Origin: Rhizobium leguminosarum bv. trifolii WSM1325
GTDB taxonomy: Bacteria > Pseudomonadota > Alphaproteobacteria > Rhizobiales > Rhizobiaceae
Direction of reading: 5' to 3'
Assembly (NCBI GenBank): GCA_000023185.1
Contig: CP001624.1
Span: 372,001 to 436,000, forward strand
DNA length: 64,000 bases
The notes under the pieces: model-generated
What the model was told of the DNA's origin: nothing
The model's database searches: none
What the model saw: the letters and a program-made list of their open reading frames with translations, nothing else
Shown here: positions 28,254 through 37,203 of the stretch, one piece after another
How the letters are laid out: every line of letters starts with the position of its first letter
Position numbering within the stretch: the stretch's first letter is position 1
Program-made: the position numbers and the translations under genes

Positions 28254-28592
28254 CTATTGGCGTGACCACTTCTGCGACTCGCAGACGACCTTCATCACAC
28301 AGCCTTTGAGGGTAACCGTGTCGCCGGAGACGCTGATGGTGCCGTCGTAGGTCTTGTTCGCGTCGGGGTCGGTGATCCTGCCGGAATAGCTGCCGCCGTT
28401 GCCTTCGAACGCGCCGATCTTCTTGCCGGTATGCTTGCCGCTCTTCAGCGTGATGCAGAAACCGCCGCCGCACGGCTCGATCGCGGCGGTGTCTCCGAGC
28501 GTCGTCTTCCAGTTTCCGACGATCGGCTCGGCTGCGCTCGCCAGTCCGGTCGACATCAGCAGCGCTGCGACGGAGACTAGAATGGGCTTCAT
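28254..28592 (-). CDS. DUF2147-like secreted small protein
   Basis: 112 residues, signal peptide ending ASAAEP, then a lipocalin-like small beta barrel pattern: IVGNWKTTL, CGGGFCITLKSGKHTGKKIG, TYDGTISVSGDTVTLKGCV. Four cysteines. This is the DUF2147 arrangement (W-x-T near the start). Function unknown. Start at 28592 chosen on the signal peptide; the motif at 28677 is 85 bp upstream. Confidence 0.8.
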   Translation of the reverse strand: MKPILVSVAALLMSTGLASAAEPIVGNWKTTLGDTAAIEPCGGGFCITLKSGKHTGKKIGAFEGNGGSYSGRITDPDANKTYDGTISVSGDTVTLKGCVMKVVCESQKWSRQ

Positions 28593-28676
28593 GGTAAGGT
28601 CCTCGCATGGCTGGCCCGCCGCCGGGCCGGTGACCGAATGGACCACACATGCGCTGCCGACCGCAAGAAACTCGCG

Positions 28677-28695
28677 GTGTGTTACTGTAACCTAC
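28677..28695. promoter_or_regulatory. Copy 3 of the envelope-cluster motif, between divergent genes
   Basis: Contains GTTACTGTAAC, an inverted repeat. The minus strand reads GTTACAGTAACACAC toward the DUF2147 gene; the plus-strand gene at 28782 is about 85 bp the other way, so it may serve both. Confidence 0.6.
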
Positions 28696-28781
28696 ATGGT
28701 GTCGGCCGGGTTCTGTGCCATCTTCACGGCGACTACGCGGATGTGCGGGAGCCTTCGCCTCGCCTGGGCGGGAGCGATGCA

Positions 28782-29048
28782 ATGCAATATGACACGGAGT
28801 TCGCCAAGCGCAGGTTTCCCGAGCAGGCGCTGGAGATCGAAGCGCTCGCCTCCCGCAATGAAAGCTTCCGGGAACTGTGCCACGACTTTTCCATCGCGGA
28901 CCAGCTCGTGCGGGACTGGGAGTCGTCGACGGCCCCGGGGCAACATGAACGTTACGCCGAGGCGCTCGAACTCATGGATTGGCTCGGCAAGGAAATTCAC
29001 ACCATGCTGGATCTTGCCAAGGTCGTGCCATTCCCTGCAGCCCGATGA
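28782..29048 (+). CDS. Small cytoplasmic helical protein (88 aa)
   Basis: 88 residues, all-helical (FAKRRFPEQALEIEALASRN, ESFRELCHDFSIADQLVRDW), with no signal or membrane segment. It resembles short regulatory or DUF proteins of alphaproteobacteria without a clear match. GGGAG lies eight bases before ATG 28782; the frame upstream is non-coding. Confidence 0.65.
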   Translation: MQYDTEFAKRRFPEQALEIEALASRNESFRELCHDFSIADQLVRDWESSTAPGQHERYAEALELMDWLGKEIHTMLDLAKVVPFPAAR

Positions 29049-29099
29049 AGTCGCGATCTCCCCGTCGTGGTGGCACGGCGGCTACAGGAAAGGAACAAC

Positions 29100-30116
29100 A
29101 TGCCTCGACTGATGGCGATCATCTTGATCTTCGCGGTCGCCCTGATCGTGGCGGCTTTGACAGCCTGGGGCTCCTTGGCGTTCTGGTATCGCCTGCCCCT
29201 GCCCGATGCCGGCCGGGCGATCGGCGCCTGCGTCTTCCTCGCCTTCGGTCTCCTCACAGTAGCGGCGCTTGCCAACCGGCTGCGCAGGAGAGCCATCCTT
29301 TCATTTGCGGTCGCCTTCGCGCTGGTTCTCTTCTGGTGGAGCTCGATCAAGCCGGAAGCCAACGCCGCATGGGCTCCTGACGTCGCCCGCCAGGTCACGG
29401 GTCGCATCGACGGAAATTCGCTGACCTTGACCGATGTCCGGGACTTCGAGTGGCGAAGCAACTCCGACTTTACCGAGCGCTGGACGACGCGAACCTACGA
29501 TGTGAGCAAGGTGAGGACGGTCGACCTGTTCATGTCATACTGGGCGGGGCCGAAGATCGCGCATGTCATCTTCAGCTTCGGCTTCGAAGGCGGCGAACAG
29601 CTCGCCTGGTCGATCGAGGTGCGCCACAAGGTCGGCGGCGGGTTTTCTCCCCTTGCCGACCTCTTCAAGAACGACCCGCTGGTGGTTGTTGCCGCGGACG
29701 AACGCGACGTCGTCGGCGTCCGTTCCAACGTGCGTGGCGAGGACGTCCAGATCTACCGGCTGAGAGCCAGTCCCGAGCAGGCGCGCAACCTGCTGCTCGA
29801 GTACGTCGCCGAGGCCAACGCGCTCGCCCGGACGCCGCGGTTCTACAACTCGATCACGACGAACTGCACGACAACCGTCGCCAAGCTGATGCGGGTCGCT
29901 GGAGACAAGGTACCGTTCGACTGGCGACTGATCGTCAATGGTTATCTTCCCGACTACGCCTATGACCGGGGAGCCGTCGACACCTCGATGCCGCTCGACC
30001 GCTTGCGGGAGATTGCCAAGATCGATGTGCGGGCGCGGGCGGATGGTTTGTCGCCCGACTTCTCGAAGGCGATCCGTCTCGGCGTGCCCTTCCCGGTCGT
30101 CGTCGCTGGGCCGTAG
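29100..30116 (+). CDS. DUF4105 membrane protein
   Basis: 338 residues: three N-terminal transmembrane helices (about 5-25, 35-55, 62-82) and an exported DUF4105 domain with WTTRTYDVSKVRTVDLFMSY, the conserved NCTTTVAKLM cysteine motif and WRLIVNGYLPDYAYD. DUF4105 proteins are predicted thiol-type peptidase-fold enzymes in the envelope (family inference; Cys in NCTT is the likely catalytic residue). ACAGGAAAGGAACAAC precedes the start. Ends in a copy of the cluster motif. Confidence 0.85.
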   Translation: MPRLMAIILIFAVALIVAALTAWGSLAFWYRLPLPDAGRAIGACVFLAFGLLTVAALANRLRRRAILSFAVAFALVLFWWSSIKPEANAAWAPDVARQVTGRIDGNSLTLTDVRDFEWRSNSDFTERWTTRTYDVSKVRTVDLFMSYWAGPKIAHVIFSFGFEGGEQLAWSIEVRHKVGGGFSPLADLFKNDPLVVVAADERDVVGVRSNVRGEDVQIYRLRASPEQARNLLLEYVAEANALARTPRFYNSITTNCTTTVAKLMRVAGDKVPFDWRLIVNGYLPDYAYDRGAVDTSMPLDRLREIAKIDVRARADGLSPDFSKAIRLGVPFPVVVAGP

Positions 30117-30132
30117 CGTACAGTAACATACG
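30113..30132 (+). promoter_or_regulatory. Copy 4 of the envelope-cluster motif
   Basis: GTAGCGTACAGTAACATACG, overlapping the stop of the DUF4105 gene and 73 bp upstream of the lipoprotein gene at 30205. Confidence 0.65.
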
Positions 30133-30204
30133 ACGGGATACGCACGGGTTGAGGCATGGTCCGTCCTGTCAGGATGTAGCCGGAATGCGGATGGGGGACT
30201 GGGC

Positions 30205-31494
30205 TTGTTTCGTTTGATGACTGCTGGTCCTATCCGGCGACTTCTTCCATGCCTCGCGCTGGTCGTGCTCGCGGGCTGCGGCGGACATCCGAAGAACGTG
30301 CTGTTCCCCGTTGCGGACACCGTGCCGGATACCAGTCGCGTCGACATGCTTGTCGCGACCACGCGTGCCCGATCGACTGTTTCCGGCGAGATGTTCACGG
30401 GCGAGCGCGCCCGCACGCCGTCCTTCGCACAGATGAGAGTTTCGCTGCCCAAGGTCCGCAACGAGGGCGACGTCGCCTGGCCCAAGAGGCTGCCTTCAAA
30501 TCCGAAGACCGACTTCGCCACGCTGAAGGCCGACGCGCTTAGTCTCGAAGCGGCGAAAGGCTGGCTGAACGCCTCGGTCAGAAGGAACCGCGACCACAGC
30601 GTCCTGGTCTTCATCCACGGCTTCAACAACCGCTTCGAGGACAGTGTCTACCGCTTCGCTCAGATCGTCCACGATTCCAATGTCCGCAGCACGCCGGTCC
30701 TTGTGACCTGGCCATCGCGCGGCAGCCTGCTCGCCTATGGTTATGACCGCGAGAGCACCAACTACACGCGCAACGCGCTCGAGACCCTGTTTCAGTATCT
30801 CGCCAAAGACGGCACCGTGAAGGAAGTCAACGTGCTGGCCCACTCGATGGGCAACTGGCTGGCGCTGGAAGCGCTCCGGCAGATGGCGATCCGCAACGGC
30901 GGTCTCCCGGCAAAGTTCAAGAACGTCATGCTGGCCGCTCCGGACGTCGACGTGGACGTCTTCCGGTCGCAGATCGAGGATATGGGCGACCCCCATCCGC
31001 AATTCACGCTTTTCGTCTCGCGCGACGACAAGGCGCTTGCCTTCTCGCGGCGGGTCTGGGGCAACATCCCGCGCCTCGGTTCGATCGATCCGGAAACCGC
31101 GCCGTACAAGACCGAACTCGCCGACTACAAGGTATCGGTGATCGATCTGACCAAGATCAAGGTCAGCGACGACCTCAATCACAGCAAGTTCGCGGAATCA
31201 CCGCAAGTCGTCCAGCTCATCGGCCAGCGGTTGTCCGAAGGGCAGACCCTGACCGACAGCCGGGTCGGCCTTGGCGACACGATCCTTGCGGGGACAACGA
31301 ACGTGGCGGCGGCGGCCGGAAGCGCCGCGGGCCTCGTACTGACCGCCCCGGTCGCGGTGCTCGACGCCGATACTCGCAGCAACTACGCCAATCATGTCGG
31401 CGGTCTGACCGGACAAGACGGCGGGACGCAGAAGATCGCGGTCAAGAACTGCGCGGCGACGCCGGCCGACCCGGCATGCCGGAAGCAGCGATAG
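30205..31494 (+). CDS. DUF900 alpha/beta-hydrolase lipoprotein
   Basis: 429 residues. A lipobox (LVVLAGC, C25) marks it as a lipoprotein. The DUF900 alpha/beta-hydrolase domain has VLVFIHGFNNRFEDSVYRFA (oxyanion region), nucleophile elbow AHSMGN (GxSxG variant with S) and a late APDVDVDVF acid. Substrate unknown. TTG 30205 lies seven bases after GGGGGA; the ATG at 30217 is a possible alternative but lacks a site. The C-terminal 100 residues are outside the hydrolase fold. Confidence 0.85.
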   Translation: MFRLMTAGPIRRLLPCLALVVLAGCGGHPKNVLFPVADTVPDTSRVDMLVATTRARSTVSGEMFTGERARTPSFAQMRVSLPKVRNEGDVAWPKRLPSNPKTDFATLKADALSLEAAKGWLNASVRRNRDHSVLVFIHGFNNRFEDSVYRFAQIVHDSNVRSTPVLVTWPSRGSLLAYGYDRESTNYTRNALETLFQYLAKDGTVKEVNVLAHSMGNWLALEALRQMAIRNGGLPAKFKNVMLAAPDVDVDVFRSQIEDMGDPHPQFTLFVSRDDKALAFSRRVWGNIPRLGSIDPETAPYKTELADYKVSVIDLTKIKVSDDLNHSKFAESPQVVQLIGQRLSEGQTLTDSRVGLGDTILAGTTNVAAAAGSAAGLVLTAPVAVLDADTRSNYANHVGGLTGQDGGTQKIAVKNCAATPADPACRKQR

Positions 31495-31723
31495 GGGTAG
31501 GCGCCCGCTTGAGTTCGCCACGCCTGGCACGCTCGTCTTCATATGCCCCTCCAGGCCCTTGTTCATCGCCATCATCGTCCGGTACCGGTTGCCCGGCCCA
31601 TACGTGATCCGCCTTGAAACTTCTTTCAGGTAGACGAAGGGCTATTGGGGGAATAGGTTGCATAAGGGGATTTGAATACAAGCTTTAACTGTCGCGCATA
31701 TGTGTGACGAGGGGGAGGATGCA
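31495..31723. other. Leader region of the TPR gene
   Basis: No gene is supportable. It does not contain a clear copy of the cluster motif, unlike the other upstream regions. An ATG at 31700 is in frame with the next gene but has no ribosome site. Confidence 0.4.
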
Positions 31724-33526
31724 ATGCAAACCTCGGTGCCTTTGCCCGACGATCGGGCCGAGCGCCCCTGTCCGACCCATGAGGAGGTCAGGGCGCAGCT
31801 TGAACGCATTCTGTCCAGCGGCGAGTTTCCGAGCGCCGGACGTGGCGCTGCCTTCTTGAAATATGTCACCGAGGAGACGCTTGCAGGCCGGGCACCGCGC
31901 CTCAAGGCGTATTCGATCGCCATCGAAGTGTTCAACCGAAGCGCGGGCTTCTCTCAGGAAGATCCCGTCGTTCGCATCGAGGCCGGACGTCTGCGCCGGG
32001 TCATCGAACGCTACTATCTCGTCGCAGGCCAGCGCGATCCGATCCGCATCGACATCCCCAAGGGCGGTTATGTGCCGACCTTTACGTGGAATGGGGCGCC
32101 GATGGAAGCGGCCGGGGATGCGCTGAAGGAAGACGTCTCCGAGCGCCGGGCTTTCGCGTGGCGGCGTCTCGCCTGGCCCGTGCTGGCCGTGCTCGTGGCA
32201 TTCGTCTTCGCGGGGCTTGGCTTTTACGCCGGCGTTCTGAAGGGGCCGGCACCCGGTCGTTCCGCCGAGCAACTTCCGGGCGAGCCGACCCTTGTGATCG
32301 CACCTTTCGCGGACCTCGGCGACGGCCCGCAGGCTGCACGTTATGCAGCCGGACTGACCGAGGAGCTTCTAACCGCCCTTCCCCGCTTCAAGGAGATTAC
32401 CGTCTTCGGCCGCGAGACATCAAAGGCACTGCCCCCAGGCGTCGAGGCGTCGCAGGTGCGCGAAGGACTTGGCGCCCGTTACCTGGTCGCAGGCGGGGTT
32501 CGCGTCGCGGGCGACAAGGTCCGTGTGACCGTGCGCCTCGTCGACACCTCCGACGGATCCATCCTGTGGTCGCAGGACTACGACGAGAACCTGGACACGC
32601 ACGAGCTCTTCTTCATTCAGGCGGATGTCGCAAGCAAGGTGGCGACGGCGATCGCTCAGCCTTACGGCATCATCGCGAAATCGATAGCGGCCAACCCGCC
32701 GCCGGACGATATGAGCGTCCATGACTGCACCCTGCGCTACTACGCATACCGCGAGGAGCTCAATCCGGAAAAGCATCAGGTCGCGCGCGACTGCCTGCAG
32801 AACGCCGTGGCGCTTTTCCCCGCCTACGCGACGGCTTGGTCGATGCTCTCGATCATCCAACTCGACGAGGGTCGGTTCGAGTTCAATCCGCAGAGTGACA
32901 AGGGTCCCGCGATGGAGCGCGCGCTCAGTTCGGCGCGGCGGGCAGTCTCGCTCGAGCCCGACAACACGCGCGCCCTGCAGGCGCTCATGACGGCCCTGTT
33001 CTTCAACAACGAGACGAAAGAGGCGTTCGATGTCGGCGAAGCGGCGCTCGCCGCCAACCCGAACGACACGGAGTTCCTGGGGGAGCTCGGAACGCGTGTC
33101 GCATTCTCGGGGCAATGGAAGCGCGGCGGCGAATTGCTGGATCGTGCGATCAAGCTCAATCCGGGCGGCTCTGGATATTACTTCGGGACGCGCGCCCTGA
33201 TCGCCTGCATGCTCGACGATCACGAGATGGCGGTGCGGCTGATCCGTAAAGCCGACCTGCAGAAATTTCCGCTCTTCCATGGCGTTGCGGCGGTCATCTA
33301 CTCCGAGGCCGGGCTGTTGGCAGAAGCGAAGCACGAGGGCGAGGTGTTTATGAAAATGCGCCCCGATTATCTGCCCAACATCGTGGCCGAGAATCGGAAG
33401 AGAAACCTGCCGCCGAAGGACAGCATGCGCATGATCGCAGCGCTACGACGCGCTGGACTGCCAGTGCCCAGCGCGACTGATATCGAAGCCGAATTCAGGG
33501 TCTCCGACGCCTCATATCGCCCGTGA
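31724..33526 (+). CDS. Membrane-anchored regulator-like protein with TolB/FlgO-type and TPR domains
   Basis: 600 residues. N-terminal domain (about 10-115) has the pattern of adenylate-cyclase-associated regulators of rhizobia (FLKYVTEETLAGRAPRLKAY, then EDPVVRIEAGRLRRVIERYY), one transmembrane helix (VLAVLVAFVFAGLGFY, about 157-176), an FlgO/TolB-N-type domain (TLVIAPFADLGDG, then RYLVAGGVRVAGDKVRVTVR, WSQDYDENLD) and C-terminal TPR-like repeats. It could be a sensor/transcription factor for the surrounding cluster, but no DNA-binding helix is certain. ATG 31724 follows GAGGGGGAGG. Confidence 0.75.
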   Translation: MQTSVPLPDDRAERPCPTHEEVRAQLERILSSGEFPSAGRGAAFLKYVTEETLAGRAPRLKAYSIAIEVFNRSAGFSQEDPVVRIEAGRLRRVIERYYLVAGQRDPIRIDIPKGGYVPTFTWNGAPMEAAGDALKEDVSERRAFAWRRLAWPVLAVLVAFVFAGLGFYAGVLKGPAPGRSAEQLPGEPTLVIAPFADLGDGPQAARYAAGLTEELLTALPRFKEITVFGRETSKALPPGVEASQVREGLGARYLVAGGVRVAGDKVRVTVRLVDTSDGSILWSQDYDENLDTHELFFIQADVASKVATAIAQPYGIIAKSIAANPPPDDMSVHDCTLRYYAYREELNPEKHQVARDCLQNAVALFPAYATAWSMLSIIQLDEGRFEFNPQSDKGPAMERALSSARRAVSLEPDNTRALQALMTALFFNNETKEAFDVGEAALAANPNDTEFLGELGTRVAFSGQWKRGGELLDRAIKLNPGGSGYYFGTRALIACMLDDHEMAVRLIRKADLQKFPLFHGVAAVIYSEAGLLAEAKHEGEVFMKMRPDYLPNIVAENRKRNLPPKDSMRMIAALRRAGLPVPSATDIEAEFRVSDASYRP

Positions 33527-33531
33527 AGGCT

Positions 33532-33551
33532 GTACGCTACAGTAACATACG
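33532..33551 (+). promoter_or_regulatory. Copy 5 of the envelope-cluster motif
   Basis: GTACGCTACAGTAACATACG, 87 bp upstream of the gene at 33638. It differs from copy 4 at only four positions. Confidence 0.65.
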
Positions 33552-33637
33552 TTTCTTCCTCCGGCCCGTTCCGTCATTCTTGCGGCGCATGACCCAGACT
33601 GCCTCGCCGCCAGCCTGAGCATCGGATGGAGAGAGAA

Positions 33638-34015
33638 ATGGCAAATGCCGCATCGACCCGCGCCCTGCCGGCGAAGAGGTCCCTGACGCTCGCCGTCGCC
33701 GCGGCCCTCGGCGTGGGGGCGCCGGTCTACGGCCAGGGTTCGTGCACCGATCTCGCCAAGAATCTGTCGAATCCCATCGCCTCCCTCATCAGAAAGCTGG
33801 TCAAGGTCAACGAACAGCCGATCAGCCTGACGGGCGAGCTTCGAAACTGGGCAGCGTCTCCAGACGACGGCCCCGAAGGGCACGGCGTCCAAGTCGGGCT
33901 GACCGTTCCTGTTTCCGAAGTAGGCGCCTACCTCCTCATGGTCAGGACTAGGTCGGCTCTGTTCGCTCGATGTCCGCGGCCGCATGACGCTACCCTGTCA
34001 CCTCAGCGTGCCTGA
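33638..34015 (+). pseudogene. Internally deleted outer-membrane transporter-like gene
   Basis: 125 residues: a signal peptide, then DLAKNLSNPIASLI, the usual start of transporter/meta-pathway-like beta-barrel proteins of ~290 residues, joined directly to their C-terminal region (EQPISLTGELRNWAASPDDG, GPEGHGVQVGLT). The central ~150 residues are missing, so it is an in-frame deletion remnant even though the frame is open. GGAGAGAGA precedes the start and motif copy 5 lies upstream. Confidence 0.55.
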
Positions 34016-34045
34016 TCGCACGCCGCGAACCGAAAGGACGTTCAC

Positions 34046-35488
34046 ATGCTTACGAAACGCGATCTGCTCCGCTCCGCTGCGATGGCCGCACTCGTTGCCG
34101 CAACGGCCAAGTCTACCCCGGTGCTTGCGCAGAACAAAGAAGAATGGCCCAGCCTGCTGGAGGCGAAGGATATCGCCGAGGAAGGCTTCATCTACGGCCT
34201 GCCGCTCGTGATGAACTATGCGGTCATGAACGAGTTCGCCGTGGACAGGAACTCCGGACAGTTCAAGGCGCCGTTTAACGACATCAACAACATGCATCAG
34301 GTCGCCAGCCCGGCGGACACGGCAATCATCACGCCGAACAGTGACACGCCCTACTCGATCCTCTGGCTGGACTTGCGTGCTGAACCGATGGTGATCTCGG
34401 TGCCGACGGTCGAAAAGGAACGCTACTACTCGGTCCAGCTTATCGACGGCAACACCTACAATTTCGGTTATATTGGCTCGCGCACCACGGGAACCGAGCC
34501 GGGTTCCTATCTCGTCGTCGGACCCGACTGGAAAGGCGCGAAGCCCGACGGCGTCAAGCAGGTCTTCACCTCGAGCACCCCGTTCGTATTCGCCAACTTC
34601 CGGACACAGCTTATCGACGCCGACGATATGGCGAATGTGGAAAAGGTGCAGACCGGCTATAAGGCGCAACCGCTTTCGGCCTTCCTCAAGCAACCCGCCC
34701 CGCCCGCCGCACCGACGATCGAGTTCCTTCCCGCCACCACCGCCGGCATCAAGAAAAACTTCTTCGAATATCTCGACGTGGCTCTGCAATTCGTCCCGGA
34801 GACGTCAAGGGACAAGGTCATCCGTGCGAAGCTTGCAAGGATCGGCATCGGGCCCGGAAAGACCCTCGAATTCAAGGATCTGCCGCTCGAGCATAAGGCC
34901 GAGTTGTTGGTCGGCATGAAGCAGGGTGACGACAAGATCGACAAGTGGCTGGCCAGCGGAAACAAGCCCATCAACGGCTGGAACGTCAGCTCGCTGCTTG
35001 GTGACGAGGCCTTCTACAACGGCGATTGGTTGCTGCGCTCAGGCGCTGCCAAGGCAGGCCTCTATGGCAACGATGCAGCAGAGGCCATGTACCCCTTCAC
35101 CCGAACAGATGCGAGCGGAAAGCCGCTCGACGGCAGCAAGCACAAGTACACGATTACCTTCCCGCCGGGCCAGTTGCCGCCAGTGCATTCGTTCTGGTCA
35201 GTGACCATGTACGACGGCAAGAGCCAGTTGCTGGTCAAGAACCCGATCAATCGCTACCTCGTCAACTCTCCGATGTTGCCGGGAATGAAGAAGGATGCGG
35301 ACGGTTCGCTGACGCTGCACATCCAGAAGGACAGCCCCGGAGCGGACAAGGAAGCCAATTGGCTTCCGGCCCCGGACGGCACGATCTATCTCGTGATGCG
35401 CCTGTACTGGCCAAAGACGGAGGCGCCTTCGATCCTGCCTGCGGGGAAAGGTACGTGGCAGCCGCCCGGCGTGAAGCGGGTCTCGTAG
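34046..35488 (+). CDS. DUF1254/DUF1214 secreted protein
   Basis: 480 residues with a Tat-like N-terminus (MLTKRDLLRSAAMAALVAAT), then the DUF1254 domain (EGFIYGLPLVMNYAVMNEFA, ADTAIITPNSDTPYS, ERYYSVQLIDGNTYNFGYIG) and DUF1214 (LPPVHSFWSVTMYDGKSQLL, DKEANWLPAPDGTIYLVMRL). Full length. The TPNSDTPYS segment is the most constant part of the family. Function unknown though some members are linked to carbohydrate or lipid metabolism. Paralogue of the split gene at 26534. Confidence 0.92.
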   Translation: MLTKRDLLRSAAMAALVAATAKSTPVLAQNKEEWPSLLEAKDIAEEGFIYGLPLVMNYAVMNEFAVDRNSGQFKAPFNDINNMHQVASPADTAIITPNSDTPYSILWLDLRAEPMVISVPTVEKERYYSVQLIDGNTYNFGYIGSRTTGTEPGSYLVVGPDWKGAKPDGVKQVFTSSTPFVFANFRTQLIDADDMANVEKVQTGYKAQPLSAFLKQPAPPAAPTIEFLPATTAGIKKNFFEYLDVALQFVPETSRDKVIRAKLARIGIGPGKTLEFKDLPLEHKAELLVGMKQGDDKIDKWLASGNKPINGWNVSSLLGDEAFYNGDWLLRSGAAKAGLYGNDAAEAMYPFTRTDASGKPLDGSKHKYTITFPPGQLPPVHSFWSVTMYDGKSQLLVKNPINRYLVNSPMLPGMKKDADGSLTLHIQKDSPGADKEANWLPAPDGTIYLVMRLYWPKTEAPSILPAGKGTWQPPGVKRVS

Positions 35489-35989
35489 AAAGCGCTGAAC
35501 GTCGACTGGAATCTTTCCGCGATCGGCCAGGGTCGACAGGGCGCTCCGCGAGCCGGAGCGCCTTGACCGGCTGGACATCGACATGAAATTGGGCTGTAGA
35601 CCAGTCCTCGCTTTCGAAAACTAGCCGGAAGGACAAGAGTTTGAAATAGATCGCCGGGCTTTCTGGCCCTAACGATGTTGCCTTTGCTCACGCTCAGGAG
35701 GCTCCGCGACCGCAGAAGATCGACGATCTCGTGCGGCTGCCGCAGGAACCGGAGGCTCAACGGTGGTGCGACGTCATGGAATTTGGAAAGGCGAACACCG
35801 GGCACCAGCTCATCGGCGTGCCTTCAATGTTCGGCGGCAATGACGATCGTTCGTGCGTTTTCAATCACATCCGCTGGATCGACGCTTTCCCGCGATCCAA
35901 TTCGTCCAACTCCTTGAGTATTTTGGAGGAATTCGGCTCCTTCAACTGCAATTTATCGACTGAGAGCCTGAGGGGTACGGGACCTTCGC
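35489..35989. other. Intergenic 500 bp with a coding remnant
   Basis: A forward frame from about 35640 reads NDVAFAHAQEAPRPQKIDDL, VRLPQEPEAQRWCDVMEFGK and then loses coding character. The PQKIDDLVRL...PE pattern resembles the N-terminus of mechanosensitive-channel proteins of rhizobia, but there is no start codon and no membrane part. Nothing else is supportable. Confidence 0.3.
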
Positions 35990-36739
35990 TCAAAGGTAAG
36001 CTCGCGAAAAGAACACCGCGGTCGTTAAAAAGGCGACCGCGAGGGTTAGCATCCGGACGACGGGTGATGGCAGCCTTCGTCCGATATGCGCTCCGATCCA
36101 CCCGCCGATAACGGCTCCAATCGTCATGGGAATGCACTCCTGCCATACGATTGCCCCGGCAAGTACGAAGACGACGACGGCGACGGCGTTGGCGGCAGTG
36201 ACCATCACCATTCTTGTCGGATTCAGGCTCTTGATGTCCCCGCCCCCGAGCGCGCTCCATGCCGCAAGCATCATGAGACCCACGGCGCCACCAAAATAGC
36301 CGCCATAAAGACCGAGAAAGAATTGAACCGTTGCGAATGCCAGAATACTCGGACGTGCCCGCGTCTGCAAATGGGCGCTGAGCCTCGGACCTGCAGCGAG
36401 CATCAATGTCGCCACCAGCAAAAGCCATGGCAGGATCCCATCGAAAATCCTCGATGGTGTTAGCAGCAATAGAATGCTGCCGGCCACGCCACCCATCACC
36501 GTCACGATGGCAATGGGCATCACCTTGACGCCGCACACACTCCTAACCCCGTCACGATAGACCCACGAGCTCGCCATGCCGCCGGGAAACAAGGCCAGGG
36601 TACTTGTCGCGTTTGCGGATACCGACGGCACTCCGACCGATATCAGCGCAGGCAGGGATACGAATGACCCGCCGCCCGCCAACGCATTCATGCTGCCTGC
36701 TAACAGGCCAGCAAGGAAAAGAAGCATTGCATCGTACAT
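35990..36739 (-). CDS. TauE/SafE (TSUP) family anion exporter
   Basis: 249 residues with about eight transmembrane helices and the two TSUP repeat motifs: GSMNALAGGGSFVSLPALIS near the N-terminus and LGLYGGYFGGAVGLMML after the middle. The family exports sulfite, sulfonate or related anions; the substrate is not indicated by the context. The ribosome site is weak. The opposite-strand open frame is a shadow. Confidence 0.9.
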   Translation of the reverse strand: MYDAMLLFLAGLLAGSMNALAGGGSFVSLPALISVGVPSVSANATSTLALFPGGMASSWVYRDGVRSVCGVKVMPIAIVTVMGGVAGSILLLLTPSRIFDGILPWLLLVATLMLAAGPRLSAHLQTRARPSILAFATVQFFLGLYGGYFGGAVGLMMLAAWSALGGGDIKSLNPTRMVMVTAANAVAVVVFVLAGAIVWQECIPMTIGAVIGGWIGAHIGRRLPSPVVRMLTLAVAFLTTAVFFSRAYL

Positions 36740-36888
36740 GTTCAGGTCGCCCTAGCACCCAAGCCTGAGTTCGGCCGAGCCCGTTGTCCAAATACCGCCG
36801 TCAAATCGCTGCACGCCGTTGCGCGTCCGGAAGAGCCCACCCCACGACTGCCATTAGCCGTAGTCAAGGAAACGCAATTGAGAGCCAT

Positions 36889-37203
36889 TCATCCGATCAC
36901 CATAAGCGTAACCGATGCTATCCCGAGGAGGACGCCAACCGCCTGATGCCAGCCGAGCCGCTCGTCGAAAACCAACACGGCGATCGCGTTGATGGCGATG
37001 AGCTGCGCAACCGACGACAACGAAATAGCAAGGGAAAGACCGCTTGTCCGCATGAGAGCGATCATCGAAAGATTGCCTAATGTATAGAGGACAAGCGCGG
37101 TTGCGAGCAGCCAAAAGTTAGAGTTGCCCACGTATGCGCGCGAAGCAGTCGCTCCCGCCAGGAATAGGCACACGGCTATGAAGAGGATGACGGCAACACG
37201 CAT
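36889..37203 (-). CDS. Small EamA/SMR-like membrane protein
   Basis: 104 residues with four transmembrane helices. The pattern LYTLGNLSMIALMRTSGLSL, VAQLIAINAIAVLVFDERLG and QAVGVLLGIASVTLMVIG is that of half-size DMT transporters, which act as dimers. AGGAGTTTACCG precedes ATG 37203; the longer frame to 37368 is not supported. Substrate unknown. Confidence 0.8.
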   Translation of the reverse strand: MRVAVILFIAVCLFLAGATASRAYVGNSNFWLLATALVLYTLGNLSMIALMRTSGLSLAISLSSVAQLIAINAIAVLVFDERLGWHQAVGVLLGIASVTLMVIG

